In this document: positions 1-9,008 of the stretch, in pieces | How positions within the stretch are numbered: position 1 is the first letter of the stretch | How the letters are laid out: the number at the start of each line of letters is the position of its first letter | Origin: an uncultured Duncaniella sp. | Lineage (GTDB): Bacteria; Bacteroidota; Bacteroidia; Bacteroidales; Muribaculaceae | DNA length: 64,000 nt | NCBI GenBank assembly: GCA_910587165.1 | Contig: CAJUKP010000006.1 | Location: 1-64,000, forward strand | Reading direction: 5' to 3' | Position numbers and translations under genes: made by a program | Notes under the pieces: generated by a model | What the model was told of the DNA's origin: nothing | What the model saw: the letters and a program-made list of their open reading frames with translations, nothing else | Database searches by the model: none

Positions 1-48
1 GGGGGTAGTGTCAATTATGACGTGTGAGTTCGAGTCTCATTTCGGACA
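1..48 (+). tRNA. tRNA-Leu, 3' part only (probable)
   Basis: The window opens inside a class II tRNA. Visible are the end of the anticodon stem, a long variable arm (stem GTCA/TGAC around 10-20), a T arm with 5-bp stem GTGAG/CTCAT and loop TTCGAGT, the 3' acceptor strand TTCGGAC (41-47) and discriminator A48. No CCA is encoded. The variable-arm pattern resembles bacterial tRNA-Leu; Ser or Tyr cannot be fully excluded because the anticodon lies outside the window. Confidence 0.75.
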
Positions 49-52
49 CGTG

Positions 53-95
53 AAAGTCGCAAGCAGTTATTTTTAATTGCTTGCGACTTTTTCTT
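53..95 (+). terminator. Intrinsic terminator after the tRNA
   Basis: A 13-bp perfect stem (53-65 with 78-90), extendable by a G-T wobble and two A-T pairs, is followed by TTTTTCTT on the plus strand, five bases after the tRNA end. It should end the tRNA transcript. Confidence 0.85.
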
Positions 96-181
96 GTAAT
101 ATATCGCCTGCTAATATCGGAGACTTACGTATCGCGGATACGGGAAGAACAGGGCATATTCAAATAATACCTATAAGCCTC

Positions 182-205
182 ACGAATATGAATTCTCATA
201 TTCGT
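182..205. repeat. 10-bp perfect inverted repeat, loop ATTC
   Basis: ACGAATATGA (182-191) and TCATATTCGT (196-205) pair perfectly around ATTC. It lies between the tRNA terminator and the mutB terminator and has no T-run on either side, so its role is unclear. The rest of 96-289 holds nothing else I can support. Confidence 0.5.
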
Positions 206-216
206 ATATAGAATGC

Positions 217-254
217 AAAAAGCTGTGCCGTGAAACAATATCACGACACAGCTT
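217..254 (-). terminator. Intrinsic terminator of mutB
   Basis: AAGCTGTG-C-CGTGA (220-233) pairs with TCACG-A-CACAGCTT (241-254). The internal C/A mismatch on the plus strand becomes a G-U pair in minus-strand RNA, and five A on the plus side (217-221) give a U-run for minus-strand transcripts. It lies about 36 nt beyond the mutB stop codon. Confidence 0.75.
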
Positions 255-289
255 CTTTACTTAGAGCAGGGGAACTGCTTCAGCCCTGT

Positions 290-2425
290 TTATTCCTCAT
301 TTTCAAGGATCTCAAGCATCTTGATGGCCGACACGGGGATACGTGTACCGGGGCCAAATATAGCAGCCACACCGGCCTTGTAGAGGAAATCATAGTCCTG
401 TGCGGGGATAACACCACCGGCAGTGACAAGAATATCCTCGCGGCCAAGTTTCTTCAGCTCTTCGATCACCTGAGGCACAAGAGTCTTATGTCCTGCAGCA
501 AGCGATGAGACGCCAAGGATATGTACATCATTCTCGACAGCCATACGGGCAGCCTCGGCGGGAGTCTGGAAGAGGGGACCCATATCAACGTCAAATCCAC
601 AGTCGGCATAACCGGTGGCAACGACCTTAGCGCCGCGATCGTGACCATCCTGGCCCATCTTGGCAATCATTATACGGGGCTGACGACCCGCACGTTTAGC
701 GAATTCCTCACACATCTGCTGTGCCTTGAGGAAATCCGGATCCTGTTTAGTCTCGGACGAATACACTCCTGAAATGGTTCTGATTACTGCTTTATAACGG
801 CCTACGACCTCTTCGCAGGCATCGGAAATCTCTCCGAGGGTAGCACGGACACCGGCAGCCTTCACTGCAAGATCAAGCAGGTTACCCTCTTTTGTGCGTA
901 CACACTCGGTGATGGCTTCAAGCGCCTTCTTGACAGCCTCCTCGTCACGATGAGCCTTCAGGTCAACCAGACGGGCCACCTGATCCTTGCGGACTTCAGT
1001 GTTGTCAATTTCGAGGATGTCAATAGGATCCTCATGATCAAGACGATACTTATTGATTCCGACTATGGTCTGACGGCCGGAGTCGATACGGGCCTGTGTG
1101 CGTGCGGAAGCCTCCTCGATACGCATCTTAGGAAGTCCGCTCTCGATAGCCTTGGCCATGCCGCCGAGTTTCTCGATCTCCTGGATATGTTCCCATGCAC
1201 GATGGGCAATCTCATTCGTGAGCGCCTCAACATAGTAGCTGCCTCCCCAGGGATCAATCTGCTTTGTGACGAGAGTCTCTTCCTGAATATATATCTGAGT
1301 ATTGCGGGCAATACGTGCAGAGAAGTCCGTGGGAAGCGCGATAGCCTCGTCAAGAGCATTGGTATGCAGCGACTGGGTATGACCAAGTGCGGCACCCATA
1401 GCCTCGATACAGGTACGGCCGACATTATTGAAGGGATCCTGTTCGGTGAGAGACCATCCTGAAGTCTGGGAATGGGTACGAAGCGCGAGCGACTTGGGAT
1501 TCTTGGGATTGAACTGTTTGACAATCTTGGCCCAAAGGAGACGTGCGGCGCGCATCTTGGCTACTTCCATGAAGTAGTTCATGCCTATAGCCCAGAAGAA
1601 GGACAGACGGGGTGCGAAAGCATCTATGTCGATACCGGCATTGATACCGGCCCTGAGATATTCCAGACCGTCAGCCAGTGTATATGCGAGTTCGATATCA
1701 CAGGTTGCTCCTGCCTCCTGCATATGGTATCCGGAGATGGAGATTGAGTTGAACTTGGGCATATTCTGTGAGGTATACTCGAATATGTCGGCGATGATAC
1801 GCATCGAGAACTCCGGGGGATATATATAGGTGTTGCGCACCATGAACTCCTTGAGAATATCATTCTGGATGGTACCGGCCATTTCCTCAAGCTTGGCACC
1901 CTGCTCAAGACCGGCGTTGATATAGAACGCGAGCACAGGAAGAACAGCTCCGTTCATTGTCATCGAAACAGACATTTTATTCAAGGGAATTCCCTCGAAC
2001 AGAACCTTCATATCCTCAAGAGAACAGATGGACACACCAGCCTTGCCGACATCGCCGACCACGCGTTCATGGTCAGCATCATAACCACGGTGGGTGGCAA
2101 GGTCAAAAGCCACCGACAGACCCTTCTGTCCCGACGCAAGGTTACGACGGTAGAAAGCATTGGACTCAGCTGCTGTGGAGAAACCTGCATACTGGCGTAT
2201 GGTCCATGGGCGAAGCGGATACATCGCACTGTACGGACCACGGAGGAACGGAGGAATACCCGACACATAGTTGAGATGTTCGAGGCCCTCGAGATCAGCC
2301 TTGGTGTAGACCGGTTTAACGGGGATCAGCTCGGGGGTGAGCCACTCTTCCCCCTTTGTTTCGGGAACTCGGTGTTCGCCGAAAGCATCTTTTACAATAT
2401 CAATATCTTTGAAATTGGGTTTCAT
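290..2425 (-). CDS. mutB: Methylmalonyl-CoA mutase, large (catalytic) subunit
   Basis: Interconverts succinyl-CoA and (R)-methylmalonyl-CoA with adenosylcobalamin; in Bacteroidales this serves the succinate-propionate route. The 711-residue length is typical of the catalytic subunit. The N-terminal TIM-barrel substrate domain occupies about the first 560 residues. A C-terminal B12-binding domain (about 581-711) carries the DxHxxG signature as DGHDRG, with D593, the cobalt-ligating H595 and G598. The gene lies 21 nt downstream of mutA on the same strand and is probably co-transcribed from the promoter upstream of mutA; a terminator follows at 217-254. The ATG start is clear. No epimerase, decarboxylase or MeaB-type chaperone gene is adjacent. 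Confidence 0.97.
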   Translation of the reverse strand: MKPNFKDIDIVKDAFGEHRVPETKGEEWLTPELIPVKPVYTKADLEGLEHLNYVSGIPPFLRGPYSAMYPLRPWTIRQYAGFSTAAESNAFYRRNLASGQKGLSVAFDLATHRGYDADHERVVGDVGKAGVSICSLEDMKVLFEGIPLNKMSVSMTMNGAVLPVLAFYINAGLEQGAKLEEMAGTIQNDILKEFMVRNTYIYPPEFSMRIIADIFEYTSQNMPKFNSISISGYHMQEAGATCDIELAYTLADGLEYLRAGINAGIDIDAFAPRLSFFWAIGMNYFMEVAKMRAARLLWAKIVKQFNPKNPKSLALRTHSQTSGWSLTEQDPFNNVGRTCIEAMGAALGHTQSLHTNALDEAIALPTDFSARIARNTQIYIQEETLVTKQIDPWGGSYYVEALTNEIAHRAWEHIQEIEKLGGMAKAIESGLPKMRIEEASARTQARIDSGRQTIVGINKYRLDHEDPIDILEIDNTEVRKDQVARLVDLKAHRDEEAVKKALEAITECVRTKEGNLLDLAVKAAGVRATLGEISDACEEVVGRYKAVIRTISGVYSSETKQDPDFLKAQQMCEEFAKRAGRQPRIMIAKMGQDGHDRGAKVVATGYADCGFDVDMGPLFQTPAEAARMAVENDVHILGVSSLAAGHKTLVPQVIEELKKLGREDILVTAGGVIPAQDYDFLYKAGVAAIFGPGTRIPVSAIKMLEILENEE

Positions 2426-2446
2426 ATCATTTAGGGGATGAATGGA

Positions 2447-4306
2447 TTATTTTTTCAGGAGACGGTTATTGAAATCCCGGAGGGTATCAAGCACATTCAC
2501 ACGAACATGAACATAGTCATTGATACCGACAGCCTTCAGATCTTCCATGCAGGCAGGAGCTCCAGCCACCACAAACTCGGCGCGGCCGTTGAGATACTTG
2601 TATGCAGCGGGGGCAAACTCGGCATATTCGTCATCGCTCGAGCAAAGCACGACAATGTCGGCACCCTTCTCAAGAGCGGCATCGACACCCTGCTCTACAG
2701 TCTCAAATCCAAGATTGTCAATAATCTCATAGCCGGCGCATCCGAAGAAGTTGCTTGAGAACTGCGCACGGGCAAGACGCATGGCAAGATTACCGATTGT
2801 GAGCATGAACACTTTAGGACGGTTGGATGCGGCCTCGGTATCAAGACGGAGTTGTTCGAAGTCGCTGGCAGCACGGGCAGTGGGCAGACCTGCTGCATTG
2901 TCACAACCCTCATGCTTATGATGACCACATGAGCAGGCGAGAGCGCCATTGAGCTCTACGATCTTGTCAGCAGCCATTTCGTTGATATTGGGATACTGGT
3001 TTGTTCCAAGAAGTATCTCCTTGCGACGGGCAACGTCTGTGTGGCGCTTCTCCGAGCTCTCACGTACAGACTTCTGCACCATTCCGGCATTGCAGGCAGC
3101 AAGGAAACCGTCATTCTCCTCAACTTCAAGGAAAAGCTTCCAAGCCTCCTTGGCCAAAGCCACTGTGAGTGTCTCCACATAGTAGCTTCCGCCTGCCGGG
3201 TCAATCACCTTGTCAAGATGGCTTTCCTCCTTGAGAAGATGCTGCTGGTTGCGGGCTATACGTTCCGAGAAATCATCGGGAGTCTTGTAAGGCACGTCAA
3301 ATGGAGTGACAGTTATGGAATCGACACCTGCTATCGCGGCCGACATTGACTCTGTCTGGCTACGGAGCAGATTGACATGGGCATCATAAAGTGTCTGATT
3401 GAAACGTGAGGTCGTGGCGTGTGCAAGCATCTTGGCAGCGTCCTCGCTTCCGTTATACTGTGCCACCACCTGTGCCCACATCATACGGGCAGCGCGGAAT
3501 TTGGACAATTCCATGAAGAAGTTGCTCGATACACCCATATTGAATTTGATGCGCGAAGCCACTTCAGAAGCGTCACATCCGGCCTCAGTGAGCAGAGTCA
3601 TCCATGACGCGCCCCAGGCGAGAGCATACCCAAGTTCCTGATATATATAAGCGCCTGCATTGGAAAGCATATCGCTATCGACAGCAAGAACGCGGAGACC
3701 GGCCACATCTTTCACTGCATCAAGAATAGCCACAGCCATATCTGTGACATTTCCGGCAGACATTTCCACACCCTTGCGGAGCGGCTTCTTGAACGGATTG
3801 AAATCAATCGAGCCCTTGAATGTGGATGCGCATCCATGCTCCTTGACATACGCCACGAGAGCTTCGGCAAGGGGGAGAGCCTTCTTGAGGCAGCAGGTGA
3901 AATTCACCTCGACCTTAGCCAGGTCAATACCTGCAAGAAGAGTATCAAGATCGGCCACATCCGCCACACGGAATCCAAGGGAGTTCACTCCCTTACCAAG
4001 CACGTCAAGAGCTATTCTGTTGGCATCGGCGGGAGTCTCAGCCTCTATCTCCTGACGGACAAGCCAATCATTATCGGTTCGTGTGCCACGGACATAGGGG
4101 AATTCTCCCGGAAGCGAATTTGTGGTTGCGAGGCCTTCAATATCTTCGAGCCTGTACATGGGCTGTACATTGAATCCCTCGTTGGTGCGCCAGACAAGCT
4201 TCTTGTCGAAAGGCGCGCCTTTCAGGTCAGCCTCCACCTTGGCTCTCCATTCTGCAGTGGAGACCGGGGGAAACTGGTCAAACAATTTTTCTCTTTTTTC
4301 TGCCAT
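2447..4306 (-). CDS. mutA: Methylmalonyl-CoA mutase, small subunit
   Basis: Non-catalytic partner of MutB in the heterodimeric mutase. The 619-residue protein keeps the TIM-barrel fold. Its C-terminal B12-like domain (from about residue 497) lacks the DxHxxG cobalt-ligand motif, as expected for this subunit. An unusual Cys/His cluster, CSCGHHKHEGC (about 458-468), sits in the linker between the two domains. First gene of a mutA-mutB pair, with a promoter-like sequence at 4369-4400. The ATG start is followed by a typical N-terminus. Role and partner follow from family knowledge; the Cys/His cluster is seen directly and has no function I can name. Confidence 0.95.
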   Translation of the reverse strand: MAEKREKLFDQFPPVSTAEWRAKVEADLKGAPFDKKLVWRTNEGFNVQPMYRLEDIEGLATTNSLPGEFPYVRGTRTDNDWLVRQEIEAETPADANRIALDVLGKGVNSLGFRVADVADLDTLLAGIDLAKVEVNFTCCLKKALPLAEALVAYVKEHGCASTFKGSIDFNPFKKPLRKGVEMSAGNVTDMAVAILDAVKDVAGLRVLAVDSDMLSNAGAYIYQELGYALAWGASWMTLLTEAGCDASEVASRIKFNMGVSSNFFMELSKFRAARMMWAQVVAQYNGSEDAAKMLAHATTSRFNQTLYDAHVNLLRSQTESMSAAIAGVDSITVTPFDVPYKTPDDFSERIARNQQHLLKEESHLDKVIDPAGGSYYVETLTVALAKEAWKLFLEVEENDGFLAACNAGMVQKSVRESSEKRHTDVARRKEILLGTNQYPNINEMAADKIVELNGALACSCGHHKHEGCDNAAGLPTARAASDFEQLRLDTEAASNRPKVFMLTIGNLAMRLARAQFSSNFFGCAGYEIIDNLGFETVEQGVDAALEKGADIVVLCSSDDEYAEFAPAAYKYLNGRAEFVVAGAPACMEDLKAVGINDYVHVRVNVLDTLRDFNNRLLKK

Positions 4307-4368
4307 GATTATGGTATTAAATCAGTTTGTTTCAAGTAGTAAGAGTGGAGGAGAACACTTTCAATGTG

Positions 4369-4400
4369 CAAAGTTAACATTTTTCATGTAATTCAAGAAA
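4369..4400 (-). promoter_or_regulatory. Promoter of mutA-mutB
   Basis: Read on the minus strand: TTTC-N20-TAACTTTG, close to the Bacteroidetes consensus TTTG-N19-21-TAnnTTTG. The -7 element is 4369-4376, about 60 nt upstream of the mutA ATG. The -33 box overlaps a palindrome at 4393-4410. Confidence 0.6.
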
Positions 4401-4410
4401 AATTTCTTGA
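4393..4410. promoter_or_regulatory. Palindrome over the mutAB -33 box (possible operator)
   Basis: TCAAGAAA (4393-4400) and TTTCTTGA (4403-4410) form a perfect 8-bp inverted repeat with a 2-bp spacer, overlapping the -33 element of the mutAB promoter. The short spacer suits a dimeric DNA-binding protein better than an RNA hairpin. No regulator is identified. Confidence 0.4.
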
Positions 4411-4451
4411 TTTTATGCACCTTTGCCGGACAAGCCCTGCGAAAAGGATTG

Positions 4452-5291
4452 TCACTTTCTTCTACGCGCACGTTTTTTCCTTCGCGGAGCTTTCCCTTTC
4501 CTTGAATATTTTTTATAAGTCAAACCCTTATAAGCTTCTTTTGACTTGTCTACAATATCAAACCCCGGAGCTACCGGACGTGCCTCATCATCAAGACTAT
4601 GCATAAACAGCCAGTCATAAAGATCTCCAAGGTAAAAGAACCTCGCCGGACGCCCATGATTCATCCCCGGGACTCGATTGTAGATCAGCCTCGGAGACTC
4701 GCGGTCGACCTCCTTGATAGCCGACACAACCCTGTCGCTCTGTCCCACGGACACAGCCCGGTCAGCTGTACCGTGGACAATCCACAACGGCAGATCATTC
4801 AGCCCCGAAAGATCTTTGACGGACGCACCACCGCATAATGCCACTGCAGCAGCTATACGGTCAGGATATGTCGCCGCCATATCGAGTGTACCATAACCGC
4901 CAAGACTCATTCCGATGACATAGACACGAGCGCTATCCACGTCATATTTATCAATGGCCCAATCAATTATATCCATGATCTTCTCCGGCTTCCAGGCTCC
5001 GCCCGGATTCTGCGGAGCCACCACATAGGCATCAAGTTTAAGACCGCGTTCAATGGCATCAATGGTGCCGTAATTCCGCACCCGGTCAAGATTGTTGCCA
5101 CATAAGCTCGCTCCATGCAGGAACACGACCAATGGTTTGGTATTTTCCGAAGATGCCGAATCTGGCTCATGAAACCAGAAGTTATAACTGCCTTTGACAG
5201 TTCCTTTTTCTGCAACCGGAGCCTTGGCAGAAACAAATTGGGAACAAAAAAAGATAGCCAGAAGAGAGATAAGATAACTATTGATTTTCAT
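4452..5291 (-). CDS. Secreted alpha/beta hydrolase (esterase/peptidase-like)
   Basis: A 279-residue protein with an N-terminal signal peptide (about 1-23). The alpha/beta-hydrolase core has the nucleophile elbow GMSLGGYG, an oxyanion-loop segment VVFLHGASL, and a likely catalytic Asp and His near HGTADRAV and GMNHGRP. It resembles the dienelactone-hydrolase / PHB-depolymerase-like group of Bacteroidales; the substrate is unknown. The last 20 residues are mostly Lys and Arg, a tail not expected for the family. The start overlaps the stop of the upstream beta-propeller gene as ATGA, so the two are probably translationally coupled. Last gene of the run beginning at ftsK. Confidence 0.8.
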   Translation of the reverse strand: MKINSYLISLLAIFFCSQFVSAKAPVAEKGTVKGSYNFWFHEPDSASSENTKPLVVFLHGASLCGNNLDRVRNYGTIDAIERGLKLDAYVVAPQNPGGAWKPEKIMDIIDWAIDKYDVDSARVYVIGMSLGGYGTLDMAATYPDRIAAAVALCGGASVKDLSGLNDLPLWIVHGTADRAVSVGQSDRVVSAIKEVDRESPRLIYNRVPGMNHGRPARFFYLGDLYDWLFMHSLDDEARPVAPGFDIVDKSKEAYKGLTYKKYSRKGKAPRRKKRARRRK

Positions 5292-6856
5292 TTTATGGAA
5301 AGCTTGTAGATATTAGTACCACGCGAGCCGACAACAACAGTATTGCCGACAACCACGGGAGAAGATTCAAAATTAGATCCAACCTGACGTGAGCACATCA
5401 GAGCGCCGTCATTTCCACGGAACAGATAAACCCGCCCGCCGCAGTCAGCTGTCAACACGTACATTCTGCCATCACTGTCAAGGAAGCCGACAGGGGATGA
5501 CCATGCGTAACACCTCAGACCGACACTATATGATATACGTCCGGTGTGTTTGTCAAAAGCCACAAAACTTCCGTTACGTCCCTTTGTATTCTCCACAACA
5601 TTTGTGAATATCAGATCAGAGCAATCGCCACAGCCGGGTAGGGGAGAAGCATAGAACCCGCCATCAAAATGCTTTTCATCCACATCAGCTCTTAATGCGG
5701 GTATTCCTGTAGACCATATTTCACGGCCAGTCAGAGCATCAAGTTTTGCAAAAACCGCCTCCATCACACCCTCATGTTCCACCTCACTTCCAACATAGAG
5801 ATACACACCGTCGGCCTCGCATGATAATACCGGGGTGGCATCAACATCATCGGGAAGCCTATAGTGCCATACAGGTGTAAGATTGTCAAGATTCACACAT
5901 AGTATATTTCCACCATTATCCGCCGTAAAACCATAATTCCTATATACAGCTATCGAGGCTTCCATTCCCGGTGATCGTCCGTTCACAGTGTAGGTCATGG
6001 AGCTATGCAGTGACAGGGAGCCTGCATGAATGAGAAACTTGTATAATGTACCGTTTTCCCCTGGCCTGAATAAGAATTGTCCTACTCTGACAGGCGACGA
6101 ATCGTAAGCGTTCCATCCTCGGAGCGCCCTCGGGTCCCGTCCGAAAAAATGCGATACACAATTATCATAAAGATCAATCACAAGAGCTCCGAACTCGCCC
6201 TTTGCCGGAACACCATGGCCAACATACAGATTACCGTTCAGGGACGGATCAAGAGAGATTGTACCCTTCACCGGATTATCTACCGGAATAGGCATCCTGG
6301 AAGCCTGTCCTGTCTCATAATCAATGAAGTGAATCTGTCTGTCAAGAGAGCCAAGGATAATTTCCCTCTTCGACACACTTGTATTAAACCTTCTTATACA
6401 AGAATCCGGCCATTCCACATAAAGCGGCTGTCCGGTCCAACCTGTCCCTCCACCCCAACGTCCATATTTTGTCGTCACCGTATCAAATGGGGTTTTGTAA
6501 ACCCAGTCTATACATATCTCAGACGGCACAGTATCGAGATAGCCTACAAAATCAGCATTCCTCAATGTCCCTTTCCGGAAGGTGAACGCACCCGGAGTGT
6601 CGGCATACCGGTCAACAAGAGAAGACAACAAACCTTCAGCCGTGGTGTCCGGCATATATACTGAATGACGTACAATCCCGGCAGAGGGATACACTGTATC
6701 AGGCAGGCGCTCAATCCCGGTTATAACGGACGGCAGTTGATCCTGCATCGTATCATTCGATACAGAGTATGCTACCTGTCGTCCGGAATCAGCACCACCA
6801 CAAGACAGACACAGCGATAAAACCAATAAAAGAGAAGCGACTGATGGATATTTCAT
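5288..6856 (-). CDS. PQQ-like beta-propeller lipoprotein
   Basis: A 522-residue probable lipoprotein: signal sequence with lipobox LSLC near residues 15-20 followed by SCGG. The body contains repeated propeller-blade motifs (for example DALTGREIW, FDKHTGRISY, LFRGNDGALM) typical of PQQ/WD-like beta-propellers; no quinoprotein active site is evident, so a scaffold or binding role is more likely than dehydrogenase activity. A TTG codon two codons upstream would extend the frame, but the ATG at 6856 gives a clean signal peptide. The 3' end overlaps the hydrolase start by 4 nt, suggesting a paired cell-envelope function. The ligand is unknown. Confidence 0.75.
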   Translation of the reverse strand: MKYPSVASLLLVLSLCLSCGGADSGRQVAYSVSNDTMQDQLPSVITGIERLPDTVYPSAGIVRHSVYMPDTTAEGLLSSLVDRYADTPGAFTFRKGTLRNADFVGYLDTVPSEICIDWVYKTPFDTVTTKYGRWGGGTGWTGQPLYVEWPDSCIRRFNTSVSKREIILGSLDRQIHFIDYETGQASRMPIPVDNPVKGTISLDPSLNGNLYVGHGVPAKGEFGALVIDLYDNCVSHFFGRDPRALRGWNAYDSSPVRVGQFLFRPGENGTLYKFLIHAGSLSLHSSMTYTVNGRSPGMEASIAVYRNYGFTADNGGNILCVNLDNLTPVWHYRLPDDVDATPVLSCEADGVYLYVGSEVEHEGVMEAVFAKLDALTGREIWSTGIPALRADVDEKHFDGGFYASPLPGCGDCSDLIFTNVVENTKGRNGSFVAFDKHTGRISYSVGLRCYAWSSPVGFLDSDGRMYVLTADCGGRVYLFRGNDGALMCSRQVGSNFESSPVVVGNTVVVGSRGTNIYKLSIK

Positions 6857-6883
6857 GGGCAATCATAAGGTGAGGGCAGATAG

Positions 6884-7399
6884 TCAGAGTAATTTCTGAT
6901 ATATATAAGCGTCCTCATATCTACCTGCCTCCCTAAGCCACGACCTTAAACGGCCCGATATGGTAAATCCGGCTGATTTGAAAAGCTGTCGGCTTGGTAG
7001 ATTAGAGTCAGCCACAGTGCAATATAACTGATGAAGCGACAAACGGATACGGCAGTATTCCACAACCAGTGAAATGGCCTCAAGTGCGATGCCTCGCTCT
7101 CTGAAATATGGGAGCACGAGAATACCGAGCCCGCACCTTGAATTGACAGGATCAAAATCAAACAAGTCCACGGTCCCGACCGGAACTTTCCCCTCATTCA
7201 ATTCTATCATGAATCTCAACTGACGGGATTTGAAAATATCAGCCTCGTATGTGTCAATATACTCCCACAGTTGTTTGCGGGAATATGGAGCGACAGTGTT
7301 TCCCACGCACCACACATCAGGATCGTTCTCCCATCGGTATAGAGTATCCACATCAATGGGTTCCGGAGCCCTCAGTGTGATGCGCGAAGAAGATAACAT
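6884..7399 (-). CDS. GNAT-family N-acetyltransferase
   Basis: A 171-residue protein of the RimJ/RimL/SpeG type. The N-terminal LRAPEPIDVDTLYRWENDP motif and the acetyl-CoA-binding region around LVLPYFRERGIALEA (a divergent Q/RxxGxG/A loop) are visible, as is the C-terminal NLPSRQLFKSAGF segment common to this group. The acceptor substrate (ribosomal protein, spermidine or other amine) cannot be told from sequence. Its start overlaps the trxB stop by one base (TGATG), indicating co-translation with thioredoxin reductase. Confidence 0.85.
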   Translation of the reverse strand: MLSSSRITLRAPEPIDVDTLYRWENDPDVWCVGNTVAPYSRKQLWEYIDTYEADIFKSRQLRFMIELNEGKVPVGTVDLFDFDPVNSRCGLGILVLPYFRERGIALEAISLVVEYCRIRLSLHQLYCTVADSNLPSRQLFKSAGFTISGRLRSWLREAGRYEDAYIYQKLL

Positions 7400-8340
7400 C
7401 AGTTCTGTTCGGCAAGGAAACGTTCGACATCAAGAGCAGCCTTGCATCCCATACCGGCAGCAGTGATAGCCTGACGGTAATTAGGATCGGCCACGTCTCC
7501 AGCGGCGAAAACTCCGGGGACATTTGTTGATGTACCGGCTCCATTGACCTTTATATATCCGGTCTCGTCAAGCTCTATATACTTGCTGAACACTTCTGTG
7601 TTAGGCTTGTGACCGATAGCCAGGAAAAAGCCATCGAGAGGCAAATCGAAACGGTTTTCCTTGTCTGTGCCGATATGCTCCACAAGATGCGCTCCCTCAA
7701 CGAATTCCTCGCCATAGAGACCGGCTGTGTTTGTATTGAAGAATACCTGAATATTCGTCTTGTCAAACACTCTCTGCTGCATCACTTTAGAGGCACGGAG
7801 ATAGTCCTTGCGGACAATAAGATAAACTTCGGATGCGAGATTGCTGAGGTACAGGGCCTCCTCACAGGCAGTGTCGCCGCCACCCACAACCGCCACTTTC
7901 TTTCCGCGATAGAAAAATCCATCGCAAGTAGCACAGGCTGAGACACCCATTCCATTGTATTTTTTCTCATCATCTATACCGAGATACTTGGCCGAAGCTC
8001 CGGTACAGATGATCACTGAATCGGCAAGGATCTCAAGTCCATTATCCGTGACAGCACGGAAAGGACGGCTTGAAAAATCAACTTCGTTGACATAACCGGC
8101 CCGGATATCAGCCCCAAACCGTGCCGCCTGAGCACGGAGGTCTTCCATAAGCTGCGGACCTGTGACACCTTCGGGATAACCGGGAAAGTTCTCCACATCT
8201 GTGGTGATAGTCAATTGGCCTCCAGGCTGGTAGCCCTCGATCAGAAGAGGTTCTATGTTGGCTCTGGATGTGTATATTGCGGCTGTGTAACCGGCAGGGC
8301 CGGAACCGATAATAAGACAACGGGTTTTTGTAATTTCCAT
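7399..8340 (-). CDS. trxB: Thioredoxin-disulfide reductase
   Basis: FAD- and NADPH-dependent reduction of thioredoxin. The 313 residues carry the N-terminal FAD motif GSGPAGYTAA (12-21), the redox pair CATC (C136, C139), the NADPH-binding motif GGGDTACEEA, and the C-terminal FAD motif GVFAAGDV. Length and order are those of low-molecular-weight TrxB. It sits between a LolA-like gene and a GNAT gene in the minus-strand run starting at ftsK, an order seen in other Bacteroidales to my knowledge. Confidence 0.97.
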   Translation of the reverse strand: MEITKTRCLIIGSGPAGYTAAIYTSRANIEPLLIEGYQPGGQLTITTDVENFPGYPEGVTGPQLMEDLRAQAARFGADIRAGYVNEVDFSSRPFRAVTDNGLEILADSVIICTGASAKYLGIDDEKKYNGMGVSACATCDGFFYRGKKVAVVGGGDTACEEALYLSNLASEVYLIVRKDYLRASKVMQQRVFDKTNIQVFFNTNTAGLYGEEFVEGAHLVEHIGTDKENRFDLPLDGFFLAIGHKPNTEVFSKYIELDETGYIKVNGAGTSTNVPGVFAAGDVADPNYRQAITAAGMGCKAALDVERFLAEQN

Positions 8341-8372
8341 ATAGGGTTATTATTGAATTGATGACATTTGAA

Positions 8373-8981
8373 TTATCTCAGATCAACGACCTCGACGGCA
8401 GGATATGCTTTGTGATCAAACCGGAATCTCGATACAGGGAGCAATCCACCGGGCGAAACAGACTTCACACGTATGCCTATGGTCTGTCCGCCGTTCATCA
8501 CAAGCTTCACGGCAGTAGGATAACCGGTGGTATTATTAATTGTAATGGTAGCACCTGTAATATCCAGATTCTTTCGCTTGGCCGAAAGTCGTATATTGGA
8601 AAATCCGCCGGGAGATTTAAGCAGCGTGGCTGTATAGTCAGTCGAAAAAGATTGTATAATCGCAAAGGGGTTAACCTGCAGCAGCTCCTCTCTTGTCGGT
8701 TCGGTGATATTTATCTCACCGATGTGAGTCGAGTAGGTCCACTGGGTTTTCCCATCATACCATGATTTTACTTCACTGGAATTAAGTTGGAAACAGTTTC
8801 CTGCTATTGTCAACACTCCATCCACGGTCTGCCCGCCGGCAGTGAGAGAGTAATCGACAACAAGAGACTTGGCAGCACGGATCTTTGCCGCTGTGCGCTC
8901 GAGCACAGACGAGGCCGTCTCCGCGCCCCACACCGAAGCTGAGACAAACAACAGGAGTATAATCAAAGAGATTTTCTTCAT
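8373..8981 (-). CDS. LolA-like outer-membrane lipoprotein carrier protein
   Basis: A 202-residue periplasmic protein with a signal peptide (about 1-19, ending near WGAET). The pattern of a small beta-rich LolA/LolB-fold chaperone is visible: an N-terminal helix SVLERTAAKIRAAKSL followed by alternating strands and a YDGKTQWTYS turn. LolA shuttles lipoproteins from the inner to the outer membrane. It follows ftsK by 27 nt and precedes trxB by 32 nt, consistent with one operon. Assignment rests on overall pattern and context rather than a catalytic motif. Confidence 0.8.
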   Translation of the reverse strand: MKKISLIILLLFVSASVWGAETASSVLERTAAKIRAAKSLVVDYSLTAGGQTVDGVLTIAGNCFQLNSSEVKSWYDGKTQWTYSTHIGEINITEPTREELLQVNPFAIIQSFSTDYTATLLKSPGGFSNIRLSAKRKNLDITGATITINNTTGYPTAVKLVMNGGQTIGIRVKSVSPGGLLPVSRFRFDHKAYPAVEVVDLR

Positions 8982-9008
8982 GATAAACTGATTAACACAG
9001 CCGGAGCT

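Noticed and set aside
950..1462. 170-codon open frame antisense to mutB
   Set aside because: Shadow of the conserved mutB reading frame, no independent support.
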